A DNA stretch of 64,000 bases from Tumebacillus permanentifrigoris (GTDB lineage Bacteria; Bacillota; Bacilli; Tumebacillales; Tumebacillaceae), in NCBI RefSeq assembly GCF_003148565.1, contig NZ_QGGL01000008.1, forward strand, positions 62,001 to 126,000, given 5' to 3'. A program made the position numbers and the translations under genes. Under the pieces are notes generated by a model that was given only the letters and a program-made list of their open reading frames with translations, was not told where the DNA came from and searched no databases. Below, one piece after another: positions 35,063 through 43,737 of this stretch (position 1 is its first letter; every line of letters begins with the position of its first letter).

Positions 35063-35656
35063 CTAGCGAAGGTTTGCGACTTTAGAAGTGCTGGTGCCGA
35101 CCAAGCGGGACACCGGATAGAGGTGGCGGATCGGCAGGCAGATCAAGGCGGTGGCGATTGCCTTGATGCCATCTCCGAGCAGGAACGGGTAGCAGCCTGC
35201 GACGAGCGCTTTTTCCAACGTCATGCCCGTGACGTGCATCAACCACGCGACACCCCCGACGTAGCACGGCAGCGCCCCGAGGACAAATACGACGACAGCG
35301 AGCGAGAGGCCCGAGATGAGACCGTTCCCCTTGATCATGGAAGCCACCATCCCGACGAGCATCGCGCAGATCGGGTAGACCATCACGTAGCCGCCAGTCG
35401 GGCCGGCGAGGACGGCGAGGCCGCCTGTGCCGTGGAGCATCGGCAGGCCGAGCAGGGTCAAGAGGATCACGAGCAGCATCGAGAAAAATCCGTAGCCTGC
35501 ACCGAGCAGGACGCCCGCGAGCATGACGACCATATTGCCAAGCGTGATCGGAACTGGGGTGAAGCCGAGATGGATGTTCACATTGCTAAAGACGACGATG
35601 AGTGCCGCAAACAACGCGCTAAAGACCAGGCCGCGCACGGTCAGTTTTGAATTCAT
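35063..35656 (-). CDS. bioY: Biotin ECF transporter S component
   Basis: 197 residues, six hydrophobic segments. Substrate-binding subunit for biotin uptake. Family marks: FSNVNIHLGFTPVPITLGN, LAGVLLGAGYGFFSMLLVILLTLLGLP in the membrane region, GPTGGYVMVYP (the conserved GPTGGY) and FLLGDGIKAI near the C terminus. ATG after GGAGGAAC. It faces a divergent operon encoding both ATPases and the T component, so a dedicated biotin ECF complex is likely. Confidence 0.94.
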   Translation of the reverse strand: MNSKLTVRGLVFSALFAALIVVFSNVNIHLGFTPVPITLGNMVVMLAGVLLGAGYGFFSMLLVILLTLLGLPMLHGTGGLAVLAGPTGGYVMVYPICAMLVGMVASMIKGNGLISGLSLAVVVFVLGALPCYVGGVAWLMHVTGMTLEKALVAGCYPFLLGDGIKAIATALICLPIRHLYPVSRLVGTSTSKVANLR

Positions 35657-35674
35657 TGCAGTTCCTCCGTTCTA

Positions 35675-35706
35675 ATGTTAACTTGATAGGATATAAGATT
35701 GACAAT
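35675..35706. promoter_or_regulatory. BirA-box-like operator between bioY and the ECF genes
   Basis: Half sites ATGTTAACT and ATTGACAAT separated by 14 bases resemble the Bacillales BirA operator (TTGTTAACC-N14-GGTTAACAA), with about 2 mismatches per half. Its position between divergent bioY and ECF genes fits biotin-dependent repression of both. Confidence 0.5.
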
Positions 35707-35752
35707 CGGATTCTACCATATTGGAAGGTATGTGAAAAGAGGAGGGATGGCG

Positions 35753-36604
35753 ATGGGTGCGATCTTGCGGTTGGCGGAGGTCTCCGTCGCGTTTACGGGA
35801 GCAGAAGGGATTCATCCCGTTTTGCAGGAGTTGGATCTGGAGATTGCCCGTGGAGAGTGGGTTTCGCTCGTCGGGCGCAACGGGAGTGGCAAGAGCACGT
35901 TGGGCCGGGTCTTGGCGGGATTGTTGCCCGTATCGCGGGGGACGGTGGAGCGTGCGGATGGTCGGGTGCAGTTGGTGTTTCAGAACCCGGATGCACAGAT
36001 TGTGGGCGAGACGGTGTGGGAGGATGTCTGTTTTGGGTTGGAAAACTTGGCGGTGCCGCCGGAGGAGATGCCGAAACGGGTCGAGTCGGCGTTGGGACTG
36101 GTGGGGTTGCTTCCTAAAAAGGACGCGGAAGTGACGACGCTCTCTGGCGGGCAAAAGCAACTGCTGGCAGTTGCAGGGTGTTTGGCGATGGAGGCAGAGA
36201 CGTTGGTATTCGATGAAGCGACGTCGATGCTCGATCCAGAATCGCGAGCGCGGCTTTTGCAAGTTGCCGAGGCGTTGCATCGGGCCGGGCGGACGGTGCT
36301 GTGGATTACGCAGTGGATGGATGAGGTAGCGCATGCGGAGCGTGTCGTGGCGCTGGAGGCGGGCCGGGTGGTTTTTGACGGGACGCCGGAGGCGTTTTTC
36401 TATGACGGCGGGGTGGAGGGAGCGAGTGACAGCGTTGGAGCGAGTCGAGCGGAGGATTCTGTTTTGGAAAAAAGGACTCCGTGTGAGGTGTTAGGTTTCG
36501 CGCCTCCTTATGTCGTACAGGTGGCGCGGGCGTTGGAGCGGCGCGGGGTCGCGTTGCGGACACGGCCGCTTTTGCCCGCGCAGTTGGGAGCTGTGGTGCG
36601 ATGA
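35753..36604 (+). CDS. ecfA1: ECF transporter ATPase, A component
   Basis: 283 residues from ATG 35753, 6-7 bases after GGAGGG (ATG 35747 is too close to it). ABC ATPase of a group I/II ECF importer: Walker A GRNGSGKSTLG, Q-loop FQNPDAQIVGETV, signature LSGGQKQLLAVAG, Walker B LVFDEATSMLDPES, switch-His region WITQWMDEV, where the usual His is replaced by Gln (ITQW instead of ITHD-type), worth noting. Overlaps the next gene by 4 bases. Divergent from bioY. Confidence 0.9.
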   Translation: MGAILRLAEVSVAFTGAEGIHPVLQELDLEIARGEWVSLVGRNGSGKSTLGRVLAGLLPVSRGTVERADGRVQLVFQNPDAQIVGETVWEDVCFGLENLAVPPEEMPKRVESALGLVGLLPKKDAEVTTLSGGQKQLLAVAGCLAMEAETLVFDEATSMLDPESRARLLQVAEALHRAGRTVLWITQWMDEVAHAERVVALEAGRVVFDGTPEAFFYDGGVEGASDSVGASRAEDSVLEKRTPCEVLGFAPPYVVQVARALERRGVALRTRPLLPAQLGAVVR

Positions 36605-38295
36605 CGATTCGAGTGCGTGAGGTGCAGTTGCAGAGCATCCTGCAGGAGGTGTCGTGTGAGATCGGCGGTGGCATCACGCTGCTGATCGGGCAGACCGGCG
36701 CTGGAAAGTCCACGCTGTTGGACTTGCTCACCGGGTTGCAAAGCCCGACGTCGGGTCAGGTGGAGTACGAGGGTGTGCAACTCTGGGACGGGAAACGGAT
36801 GAACCGGGAGTTGCAGAACTCGATCGGCGTGGTGTTTCAATCGCCGGAGCAGCAGTTGTTTGCGCGGACGGTGGAGGCGGAGTTTGCGTATTCGCTGAAA
36901 CCGTTGCGGTTGCCGCGTGCGGAAGTGGCACGGCGGACACGGCAAGCGTTGGTGGAGATGGGATTGTCTGAGGAGATTTTGCCGCAATCGCCGTTGGTAC
37001 TAAGTGGAGGGCAAAAGCGCCGGGTGGCGCTCGGGACGACGTTGGCGGTGGACCCGCGCTGGCTTTTTCTCGACGAGCCGACTGCCGGGCTTGACCCGCA
37101 GAGCACGGAACGTCTGGTGGAATGGTGCAAGTCTTGGGCTGAGCGGCGGACGGATGGTGGGTTGGTGATTGTGACGCATGACTTGGATGCGTTTTTCCCG
37201 ATCGCCGATCGGGTGTTGGTCCTGCGCGGCGGGAGATTGCTGGCACAGACCACCCCAGAGGAGCTGTGTGCGAGGCCGGAGATGTTGGTGCGAGCGGGAA
37301 TTGGGCTTCCCGCGAGTTTGCAAGCGGCGGCAAGTTTGCGCGGGGCAGGGTTCGAACTTCCACAGGGTGTGCTGTCTGCGGAGGCGTTGGCCGATGTGAT
37401 CGTGGGGCAGTTGGAGCAGCGCGAAGTGAGTGGGGAGGTCGGAGTCAGAAGGGTAGTTTCTGCTGTGGAAGCTACGAATGCAACGGAAGTTGTGGAAAGT
37501 GGGCCAGATAACTATCCGCAGGACTCTACGCCTCCCGCCGAACCTGCCCCCGCACCCTTGATCTACCGGCTCGACCCGCGTGGCAAGTGGGTGTTTTATG
37601 TCGCATTGTCCATCGGTCTGCTCATGCAGTCCACATGGCTTGGCTTGTTCATCGGAACGTTGCTAACACTCGCCGTCCTGCTCGTCTCGCAAGCCTCGTA
37701 TCCGGAACTGCTGCGCGTCACGAAGCCCTTTCTCTACTTCCTGATCTTCTCCGTTCTGCTCTCAGGACTTCAATTCAGCGGGGGAATCGGATTCAACCTA
37801 GAATCGGCCGCCTATACATTTGCACAGGTCTATCAAGTTCTGCTCGTCCTGATCCTCGGCGTCCTGCTCTCCGCCACGACGGGCCAACTGCGGATGAAAC
37901 GAGCGCTCGAACAAGCCCTCGCTCCACTGACGCGGCTGAGACTACCTGTGGAAGCCTTCGCACTCGCCGTCTCGCTCATGTTGCGTTTCATCCCGGTGAT
38001 CCTGCGCGAACTGCAGCGATTCTCCCGGATCACTCGCGCACGAGGACGTTCCAACGCTGCACTTGGCGGATTGCGCGTGCGAGACATTCCCGTGCTGGTC
38101 ATCCCGCTCCTGCTCTCCGTCTTGCAACTTGGCGAAGACCTCTCGATGGCGATGGAAGCGCGAGGCTACGGCAGTTTCGGCAACCGCCGAACGTCCAGCA
38201 TGCACCTGAAACTGCGTCTCGCGGATCTCTGGACGATGTTGCTCGGGTTGCTCTTGCTACTAGCCCTCACTGTTTTTGATATATACTGGCACTAA
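36601..38295 (+). CDS. Fused ECF ATPase (A') and transmembrane T component
   Basis: 564 residues. Residues 1-~245 are a second ABC ATPase: Walker A GQTGAGKSTLL (30-40), FQSPEQQLFARTV, LSGGQKRRVALGTT, WLFLDEPTAGLDPQ, IVTHDLDAF. A linker of about 75 residues, rich in E, P and A, leads to an EcfT/CbiQ permease (about 320-564) starting YRLDPRGKWVFYVALSIG with five or so membrane helices, and the T-signature AMEARGYGSF near residue 525. Normally A and T are separate genes (bioM, bioN or ecfA, ecfT). Here one polypeptide provides both. The frame is continuous with no stop, so the fusion appears real. Confidence 0.9.
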   Translation: MTIRVREVQLQSILQEVSCEIGGGITLLIGQTGAGKSTLLDLLTGLQSPTSGQVEYEGVQLWDGKRMNRELQNSIGVVFQSPEQQLFARTVEAEFAYSLKPLRLPRAEVARRTRQALVEMGLSEEILPQSPLVLSGGQKRRVALGTTLAVDPRWLFLDEPTAGLDPQSTERLVEWCKSWAERRTDGGLVIVTHDLDAFFPIADRVLVLRGGRLLAQTTPEELCARPEMLVRAGIGLPASLQAAASLRGAGFELPQGVLSAEALADVIVGQLEQREVSGEVGVRRVVSAVEATNATEVVESGPDNYPQDSTPPAEPAPAPLIYRLDPRGKWVFYVALSIGLLMQSTWLGLFIGTLLTLAVLLVSQASYPELLRVTKPFLYFLIFSVLLSGLQFSGGIGFNLESAAYTFAQVYQVLLVLILGVLLSATTGQLRMKRALEQALAPLTRLRLPVEAFALAVSLMLRFIPVILRELQRFSRITRARGRSNAALGGLRVRDIPVLVIPLLLSVLQLGEDLSMAMEARGYGSFGNRRTSSMHLKLRLADLWTMLLGLLLLLALTVFDIYWH

Positions 38296-38322
38296 GAGTC
38301 GAGAGAGAAGGAGATGTAACGG

Positions 38323-39597
38323 ATGCAGGAAGTTTTGAACAAGTATGGCCAACAGCAACTCGTGGAATTTTACGACACACTCACCGCCACGGAACAAGCG
38401 GCGTTGACAAAACAGATCGAGGGCATCGATTTCGAAGCGCTCGCCACGATCTACCAGAACATGCACAACGAACAAAAAAGCCTCTCCTTGGAGCCTTTGC
38501 AAGCGAACCGTTGGGAGGAGTACACGGACGCACAACGCGAGGACTTCCACAAGCAAGGCATGGAACTCCTGCGCGCAGGCAAAGTCGGCGTCTTGGTGGT
38601 CGCCGGTGGACAAGGCAGTCGTTTGGGCCACGAAGGTCCGAAGGGCACCTTTGACATCGGGCTCCCTTCACACAAATCGCTGTTCCAATTGCAAGCGGAA
38701 CGCCTGCTGAACCTCTCCCAGCGCGCAGGCACGACGATCCCGTGGTACATCATGACGAGCCCGGATAACCACGAGGACACGGTGGCGTTTTTTGAGCAGC
38801 ATGCGTTTTTCGGGTACCCGGAGAGCGAGTTGACGTTCTTCCAACAGGACGTGATCCCAGCTGTGGACTTGGATGGCAAAGTGTTGTTGAAAACCCCATC
38901 CACCGTCTGCATGGTACCCAACGGCAACGGCGGTTGCTTCTCTGCCTTGCGTCGAGCAGGTGGGTTGGCCGATCTGAAAAAGCGCGGTGTCGAGTGGCTG
39001 TTCTATTACAATGTAGACAACGCACTGATCAAACCGGCCGATCCAGACTTTGTCGGCTTCGCGAGCCATTTCAACCATCCGGTAGCCAGCAAAGTCATCG
39101 AGCGCACCAACCCGGAGGAAAAAGTCGGCGTGCTCGGCCTGAAAAACGGACGTCCCGCCGTCATCGAGTACACCGAGTTGCCCGATTCCCTGAAAAACGC
39201 TCGCGACGAGAGCGGTGCCTTGATGTACCGCAATGCGAACATCTCAATCCACCTCTTCCGCCTCGATTTCGTGGAAGAGATGTCTGAGGCGAGCCTCCCT
39301 TACCAAGTGGCGAGAAAAACCATCCAGACCGTACACGGGAAAGTGGATGCCTACAAGTACGAGCTGTTTTTCTTTGACACCTTCCCCTTTGCCGACAACA
39401 TGAGCGTCGTGATGGCGAAGCGCGAGGAGGAGTTCGCTCCGCTGAAAAACGCGACCGGCGCAGACAGCCCGGAGACGGCCAGAGCGTTGGTGCTCAACCT
39501 GCACCGTGAATGGATGCACAAGGCAGGGCGAGCAGCGGAAGAAGCCGGGGAGATCTCCCCGCTAGTCTCCTATGCAGGGGAAGGCTTGAAGCGATAA
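38323..39597 (+). CDS. UDPGP-family UDP-sugar pyrophosphorylase
   Basis: 424 residues, ATG after AAGGAGATG. N-terminal helical part (1-~85), then the nucleotide-binding VLVVAGGQGSRLGHEGPKGTFDIG, uridine region MVPNGNGGC, YYNVDNALIKPADP, and KYELFFFDTFPFAD. This is the eukaryote-like UDPGP/UAP1 fold, which makes UDP-N-acetylhexosamine or UDP-glucose from UTP, not the GlmU or GalU fold that most bacteria use. The substrate is not decided by sequence; UAP-like motifs favour UDP-GlcNAc/GalNAc. 27 bases after the ECF gene; two terminators follow. Confidence 0.85.
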   Translation: MQEVLNKYGQQQLVEFYDTLTATEQAALTKQIEGIDFEALATIYQNMHNEQKSLSLEPLQANRWEEYTDAQREDFHKQGMELLRAGKVGVLVVAGGQGSRLGHEGPKGTFDIGLPSHKSLFQLQAERLLNLSQRAGTTIPWYIMTSPDNHEDTVAFFEQHAFFGYPESELTFFQQDVIPAVDLDGKVLLKTPSTVCMVPNGNGGCFSALRRAGGLADLKKRGVEWLFYYNVDNALIKPADPDFVGFASHFNHPVASKVIERTNPEEKVGVLGLKNGRPAVIEYTELPDSLKNARDESGALMYRNANISIHLFRLDFVEEMSEASLPYQVARKTIQTVHGKVDAYKYELFFFDTFPFADNMSVVMAKREEEFAPLKNATGADSPETARALVLNLHREWMHKAGRAAEEAGEISPLVSYAGEGLKR

Positions 39598-39601
39598 GGA
39601 T

Positions 39602-39636
39602 AACCCCTCTACTGGATGCTAGTAGAGGGGTTTTTT
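39602..39636 (+). terminator. Terminator after the pyrophosphorylase gene
   Basis: AACCCCTCTACT and AGTAGAGGGGTT with a 7-base loop and T run. Confidence 0.9.
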
Positions 39637-39667
39637 CGCGACGCGACGGCATTGCTCTACCCAAGCG

Positions 39668-39700
39668 AAAAACCAGCGAGAACGGTTCGCTGGTTTTTTT
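39668..39700 (+). terminator. Second terminator hairpin
   Basis: AAAACCAGCGA and TCGCTGGTTTT with seven T, 33 bases after the first terminator. Confidence 0.8.
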
Positions 39701-39775
39701 GTGATGATCTTCACATTTTTCTACCTCTCGAAAGTCCAAACTAGAGGGGAGTGGAACCAAAGGAGGAGCACACCA

Positions 39776-40795
39776 ATGTCTACAACCAAGCGTCTTCGTG
39801 ACATACCGATTTCAGTCTTAGACCTAGCTCCGATCGTTGTGGGCAGCACGCCAGCCGTTGCGCTGCGCAACAGTTTGGATCTGGCGCGTCATGCCGAGCG
39901 ATGGGGCTTCAATCGATATTGGCTTGCCGAGCATCACAACATGACGGGGATCGCGAGTTCAGCGACATCTGTCGTCATCGGGTACATCGCGGGCGGGACA
40001 TCGACGATCCGCGTGGGTTCAGGCGGCATCATGTTGCCGAACCATGCGCCGTTGGTCATCGCTGAACAGTTCGGCACCTTGGAATCGCTGTATCCGGGCC
40101 GGATCGACCTCGGGCTGGGACGTGCACCGGGCACCGATCAGGTCACCGCCCAAGCCTTGCGTCGAGGGCCGGAACGATATGGCGAGGATTTTCCGGAATC
40201 AGTGGCGGAGTTGCGAGCTTTTCTGGAACCCGCAGAGGAACCGAATACCCGTCGGGTGCGAGCCGTTCCCGGTGAAGGGTTGAACATCCCGATCTGGCTG
40301 TTGGGATCGAGTGACTTCAGTGCGCGGATGGCGGGTCAGTTGGGGTTGCCATTTGGATTTGCAAGTCACTTCTCACCGAACTTCACGTTGCCGGCGTTGG
40401 CGACCTATCGTCATTATTTCCAGCCTTCCGAAGTTCTGGAGGCGCCCTATGCGATGGTTGGGGTCAATGTCATCGCAGCGGAGACCGATGAGGAAGCGCA
40501 TTGGTTAGCGACCTCGATGCAACAACAATTCTTGGGCCTGATCCGCGGACGTCCTGGTCAGTTGAACCCCCCGGTGGAAAGTATGGAGGGGCTATGGACC
40601 GATGCTGAAAAAGCGGCGTTGGAAGAGCGCCAAAGCAGCACGATCATCGGAAGCCCGGAGACGGTGCGGATGAAGATGCAAGCGTTTCTGGACCAGACGC
40701 AAGCGGATGAGATCATCGTGAATGCGCAGATTTTTGACCATGCGAAGCGGTTGCATTCGTATGAGATCGTGTCGCAGGTGAGCGGTCGGGAGTAG
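39776..40795 (+). CDS. Luciferase-like flavin monooxygenase
   Basis: 339 residues from ATG 39776 (AAAGGAGG before it); the frame upstream crosses the terminator. LLM-class TIM barrel using FMN or F420: [50 protein letters not shown]-like segment and [15 protein letters not shown]. Resembles YhbW-type proteins of Bacillus. Substrate unknown. Monocistronic, with its own terminator. Confidence 0.9.
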   Translation: MSTTKRLRDIPISVLDLAPIVVGSTPAVALRNSLDLARHAERWGFNRYWLAEHHNMTGIASSATSVVIGYIAGGTSTIRVGSGGIMLPNHAPLVIAEQFGTLESLYPGRIDLGLGRAPGTDQVTAQALRRGPERYGEDFPESVAELRAFLEPAEEPNTRRVRAVPGEGLNIPIWLLGSSDFSARMAGQLGLPFGFASHFSPNFTLPALATYRHYFQPSEVLEAPYAMVGVNVIAAETDEEAHWLATSMQQQFLGLIRGRPGQLNPPVESMEGLWTDAEKAALEERQSSTIIGSPETVRMKMQAFLDQTQADEIIVNAQIFDHAKRLHSYEIVSQVSGRE

Positions 40796-40812
40796 AGTAG
40801 CCTTAATGGTAG

Positions 40813-40847
40813 AAAAAGACCCTCAATGTTTTCGAGGGTCTTTTTTT
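40813..40847 (+). terminator. Terminator after the LLM monooxygenase gene
   Basis: AAAAAGACCCTC and GAGGGTCTTTTTT with a 9-base loop. Confidence 0.88.
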
Positions 40848-40889
40848 ATCAGTGGAACTTAAAACTGCATAAATTTGAAAATTTCGATA

Positions 40890-41042
40890 ATGAATAATAC
40901 AGATGTAAAATTCGAACTGAAGGGATCGAGAAATTGTGAAACCGCCAATGACCAATTTGTAGATGCGTTGCATTCCTTTTGGTATTTGGAAAAGGCAAGA
41001 CTTTGGGATCAAGCACTGGAAAGTTTGGAACAAGATGCTTAA
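40890..41042 (+). CDS. Possible small ORF, 50 residues
   Basis: An ATG-to-TAA frame encoding 50 residues with protein-like composition (starts MNNTDVKFELKGS, ends SLEQDA) in AT-rich DNA between two terminators. No clear Shine-Dalgarno is seen, and the C-terminal amphipathic stretch (LHSFWYLEKARLWDQALES) suggests the end of a larger helical protein. It could be a gene remnant. No family recognised. Confidence 0.3.
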   Translation: MNNTDVKFELKGSRNCETANDQFVDALHSFWYLEKARLWDQALESLEQDA

Positions 41043-41053
41043 TGACCTGCTTG

Positions 41054-41089
41054 TAAAAAAAGACTTCCACCTAGTGTGGAAGTCTTTTA
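41054..41089 (-). terminator. Terminator downstream of tRNA-Arg
   Basis: AAAGACTTCCAC and GTGGAAGTCTTT with a 5-base loop; on the minus strand a run of seven T follows. It lies 5 bases past the tRNA CCA end. Confidence 0.85.
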
Positions 41090-41093
41090 CCTT

Positions 41094-41168
41094 TGGCGCA
41101 CCCGCAGGGAATCGAACCCCGACCTCAGCCTTCGGAGGGCTGCGTCCTATCCGTTGGACAACGGGTGC
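41094..41168 (-). tRNA. tRNA-Arg (anticodon CCG)
   Basis: On the minus strand the acceptor arm GCACCCG (41168-41162) pairs with CGGGTGC (41104-41098), with discriminator G and an encoded CCA (41096-41094). The anticodon stem-loop is CAGCC-CTCCGAA-GGCTG, giving anticodon CCG, which reads CGG. The T-arm GTCGGGGTTCGATTCCC... contains GTTCGATTC. 75 bases in all, with a terminator directly downstream. Confidence 0.95.
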
Positions 41169-41297
41169 ATGCGCTGTATCCAGTTGTGTGTGCCCTCAAA
41201 CGAGAACACTTGCTATACTACACGAACTCTTGCCATTTTGCAACTCCCCAGATTCTGTTACAATAACTCTAGCAATTCACCTAGAGGGGGAACCAAC

Positions 41298-42110
41298 ATG
41301 GCAGAGCCTCGAACAATCGCTCGTGCGTTGACCATAGCAGGCAGTGATTCCGGCGGAGGAGCCGGGATTCAGGCCGATCTCAAAACCTTTACCGTGCTCG
41401 GTGCGTATGGCATGAGCGCATTGACCGCCATCACGGCGCAAAATACACTGGGCGTCCACGGCATTTACAACCTGCCGCTTGAAGCCATTGAACAACAAAT
41501 AGACGCTGTCGCCACCGACCTTGGCATCGACGCCGTCAAAACCGGCATGCTTTCCCAAGTCCCGATCATCGAAACGGTCGCTCGAAAAATCAAGCAACAC
41601 AACATCCCCAACCTCGTCGTCGATCCCGTCATGGTCGCGAAGGGCGGGGCGAAGCTCCTCGAAAACGACTCTCAGCAAGCCATGATTGAATGGCTGCTTC
41701 CACTTGCCACCGTCGTCACACCCAACCTCCCAGAGGCGGAAGTTCTCACCAACCGCGAAGTGAAGACGATACAGGATATGAAGGAAGCTGCCCGCCGTAT
41801 CCATAACTTTGGCGCGAAGTATGTCGTGGTAAAAGGTGGGCACCTCGAAGGTGGCGATGCACTCGACATCCTCTTTGATGGTCAGACCTTCGAACAATTC
41901 GTCTCCCCGCGCCACGAAACCAAGCATACACACGGCACCGGTTGCACCTTCTCGGCGGCAATCACCGCCGAACTCGCCAAAGGCACACCGATCCGCGAAG
42001 CCGTCGCCATCGCCAAAGAATTCATCACCTGCGCGATCCGCGACACCCTCGGCCTCGGTACTGGTCACGGCCCGACAAATCACTGGGCATACAGCAATCG
42101 CAACAAGTAG
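41298..42110 (+). CDS. thiD: Hydroxymethylpyrimidine (phosphate) kinase
   Basis: 270 residues from ATG 41298 (GAGGGGG before); the open frame upstream runs through the tRNA and is not coding. Ribokinase-fold enzyme phosphorylating HMP and HMP-P for thiamine synthesis. Motifs: TIAGSDSGGGAGIQADLKTF, AITAQNTLGVHGI, DPVMVAKGGAKLL, TPNLPEAEVL and HGTGCTFSAAITAELAKG. PdxK-type pyridoxine kinase activity is an alternative in Bacillus relatives. It stands alone, without a visible TPP riboswitch. Confidence 0.9.
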   Translation: MAEPRTIARALTIAGSDSGGGAGIQADLKTFTVLGAYGMSALTAITAQNTLGVHGIYNLPLEAIEQQIDAVATDLGIDAVKTGMLSQVPIIETVARKIKQHNIPNLVVDPVMVAKGGAKLLENDSQQAMIEWLLPLATVVTPNLPEAEVLTNREVKTIQDMKEAARRIHNFGAKYVVVKGGHLEGGDALDILFDGQTFEQFVSPRHETKHTHGTGCTFSAAITAELAKGTPIREAVAIAKEFITCAIRDTLGLGTGHGPTNHWAYSNRNK

Positions 42111-42234
42111 CACCATTGAACACCTCACGGAAACATCGTAGGTCTCAAGAGGACATCCTTTTTTAATGCCTCTAGAATTTGGCGTCTTTTCTCAATAGAA
42201 CACTTGGCCACAAATGTACAAGCACAGCACAAGG

Positions 42235-42269
42235 AAAAAACCTCATGAGAATCGTTGAGGTTTTTTTTG
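42235..42269 (+). terminator. Terminator downstream of thiD
   Basis: AAAAAACCTCA and TGAGGTTTTTTTT with a 10-base loop. Confidence 0.85.
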
Positions 42270-42331
42270 CGTCATCTAAATGTCCATCACCTTTCGTATA
42301 TGCTCTTTAAGTGCAAATACGAAAATTCAAC

Positions 42332-42360
42332 TTGAGTGTCTAACTGTTTTATGATATAAA
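42332..42360 (+). promoter_or_regulatory. Promoter candidate for the matrixin operon
   Basis: TTGAGT (42332-42337), 17 bp, TATAAA (42355-42360), in AT-rich DNA 38 bases before the start. Confidence 0.6.
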
Positions 42361-42397
42361 AATTCTAGTTATTAAAAGTTAGTAAGGAGGCGGCGAG

Positions 42398-42976
42398 ATG
42401 CAAGTTAAAAAATGGGGGATGGGCATTTTAACAATCATAATGGGCACATCGCTTGGCGTTGGAGCTGCCCATGCCTGGTCGCTTAACTCCAGAGGGTATA
42501 GCCCAGTACCTGCTTATGTCCATGCTTATAATGGATTCTCAGCTGAAACGAAGCAAGCAATCAGCACGGCTTGTTCTCAATGGAATAATGCAGGTGCAGG
42601 TAACTTGGTCTACCAAAGTTCTTTCGAACATTCATTGACTAATTCCCCTGTGCAAAACAATTCGAACGACATCACTCGCGGATTTCGTGGCACACCCAAT
42701 TATTTGATGATCACTTCGACCTTGGTCAATTCCACGACCAATAAAATTGTAGAGGCGGATCTCGATATCAATGTCTCATACCCATTCGCCAACGATGGTT
42801 CGAGCGGAAACTATGATATTGGGGGTAACATCACCCATGAGATAGGCCATCTGCTAGGATTAGAACATACCACCGACACAGAGGCTACCATGTACAGTAG
42901 CAGTCAGATGGGCGAGACTAAAAAGCGAACGATTGAACAAGATGATAAAAACGGCATCCTGTTCCTCTACAAATAG
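42398..42976 (+). CDS. Secreted matrixin-type zinc metalloprotease
   Basis: 192 residues. A signal peptide (about 1-26, ending AHA) directs export. The zinc site HEIGHLLGLEH (His147, Glu148, His151, His157) and a downstream TMYSSS with Met165 give the metzincin layout, so this is a compact matrixin-like (M10) peptidase. Little pro-domain is visible (propeptide-free or very short). AT-rich relative to the flanks. ATG after AAGGAGG. The next gene begins 16 bases after the stop. Confidence 0.88.
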   Translation: MQVKKWGMGILTIIMGTSLGVGAAHAWSLNSRGYSPVPAYVHAYNGFSAETKQAISTACSQWNNAGAGNLVYQSSFEHSLTNSPVQNNSNDITRGFRGTPNYLMITSTLVNSTTNKIVEADLDINVSYPFANDGSSGNYDIGGNITHEIGHLLGLEHTTDTEATMYSSSQMGETKKRTIEQDDKNGILFLYK

Positions 42977-42991
42977 GGGGAGCATCTATAT

Positions 42992-43660
42992 ATGAAAAAG
43001 GCCACCGCTATCCTCTTCGGTGCATCTATTTGCATAGGGGTTTTTGGTTACTACTCGATGTCTTCGAACACAGCAATCACAACTACATCTGCTCCTGTAC
43101 CTGAAGTTCAAACATCCCAACCTAATACAATCGTGGTCAAAGGCGTTATCGCGGCCAAATCCAAAACGGAACTAGTAGGCGAATCGGACGTAATCATACA
43201 CGGAAAAGTAAAAGAACTTCTCCCGAGTGCGTGGAGCAATCCCAACGGGGAGCGCGGTCAAGATGTACGAAACGTCATCCAAACAGATGTAGTCGTCCAT
43301 GTGGGCAAAACCTTCAAAGGTGAGCCTTACGCGAAAGACATCGCCGTGCGCATTGAAAAAGGAAAGGTCGGCAATACGACGTGGGTTTCTGAAGGCTATC
43401 CAGACTTTACGCCAGGAGAAGAGGTCGTTCTCTTTCTGTGCCAAGACCATCGTGATGTCGCCGTCCCACAAGAGAGCTACTACGTCCTCACAGGAATGCT
43501 ACAAGGCAAATTCGCCCACGATCCAAAACATCCAGAGGACAAGCAACTACACAATGAAAAGGAAGCGATCGACCCCACTCAACTAGCTGACGAGATTGCC
43601 ACAGAGGAAGAAGCCTACAAAAAGTTACCGAAGCCTGCTAAACCGCAAGGAAATATCTAG
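42992..43660 (+). CDS. Exported protein of unknown function, protease partner
   Basis: 222 residues. An N-terminal hydrophobic segment (about 3-22) is a signal peptide or anchor. The domain at about 55-155 has ELVGESDVIIHGKVKELLPS, TDVVVHVGKTFKGEP and PDFTPGEEVVLFLCQD, a beta-rich pattern I have met in exported proteins next to metalloproteases, with no known activity. The C terminus is acidic and charged (EEEAYKKLPKPAKP). It is cotranscribed with the matrixin gene, so it may be an inhibitor, chaperone or substrate; that is inference. Confidence 0.7.
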   Translation: MKKATAILFGASICIGVFGYYSMSSNTAITTTSAPVPEVQTSQPNTIVVKGVIAAKSKTELVGESDVIIHGKVKELLPSAWSNPNGERGQDVRNVIQTDVVVHVGKTFKGEPYAKDIAVRIEKGKVGNTTWVSEGYPDFTPGEEVVLFLCQDHRDVAVPQESYYVLTGMLQGKFAHDPKHPEDKQLHNEKEAIDPTQLADEIATEEEAYKKLPKPAKPQGNI

Positions 43661-43677
43661 ACCTCCTATTTCCCACC

Positions 43678-43718
43678 AAAAAAGCGCAACCCCGCCCCCG
43701 GCGGCATTGCGCTTTTTT
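43678..43718. terminator. Bidirectional terminator
   Basis: AAAAAAGCGCAA and TTGCGCTTTTTT form the stem; it ends the protease operon on + and lies 20 bases past the comER stop on -. Confidence 0.85.
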
Positions 43719-43737
43719 CCATCCGCGACCGTAAGTA

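Noticed and set aside
41076-41297. Upstream extension of thiD
   Set aside because: Runs antisense through tRNA-Arg; the family start is at 41298.
41169-41297. TPP riboswitch before thiD
   Set aside because: No thi-box (CTGAGA) or matching helices seen in the short leader.
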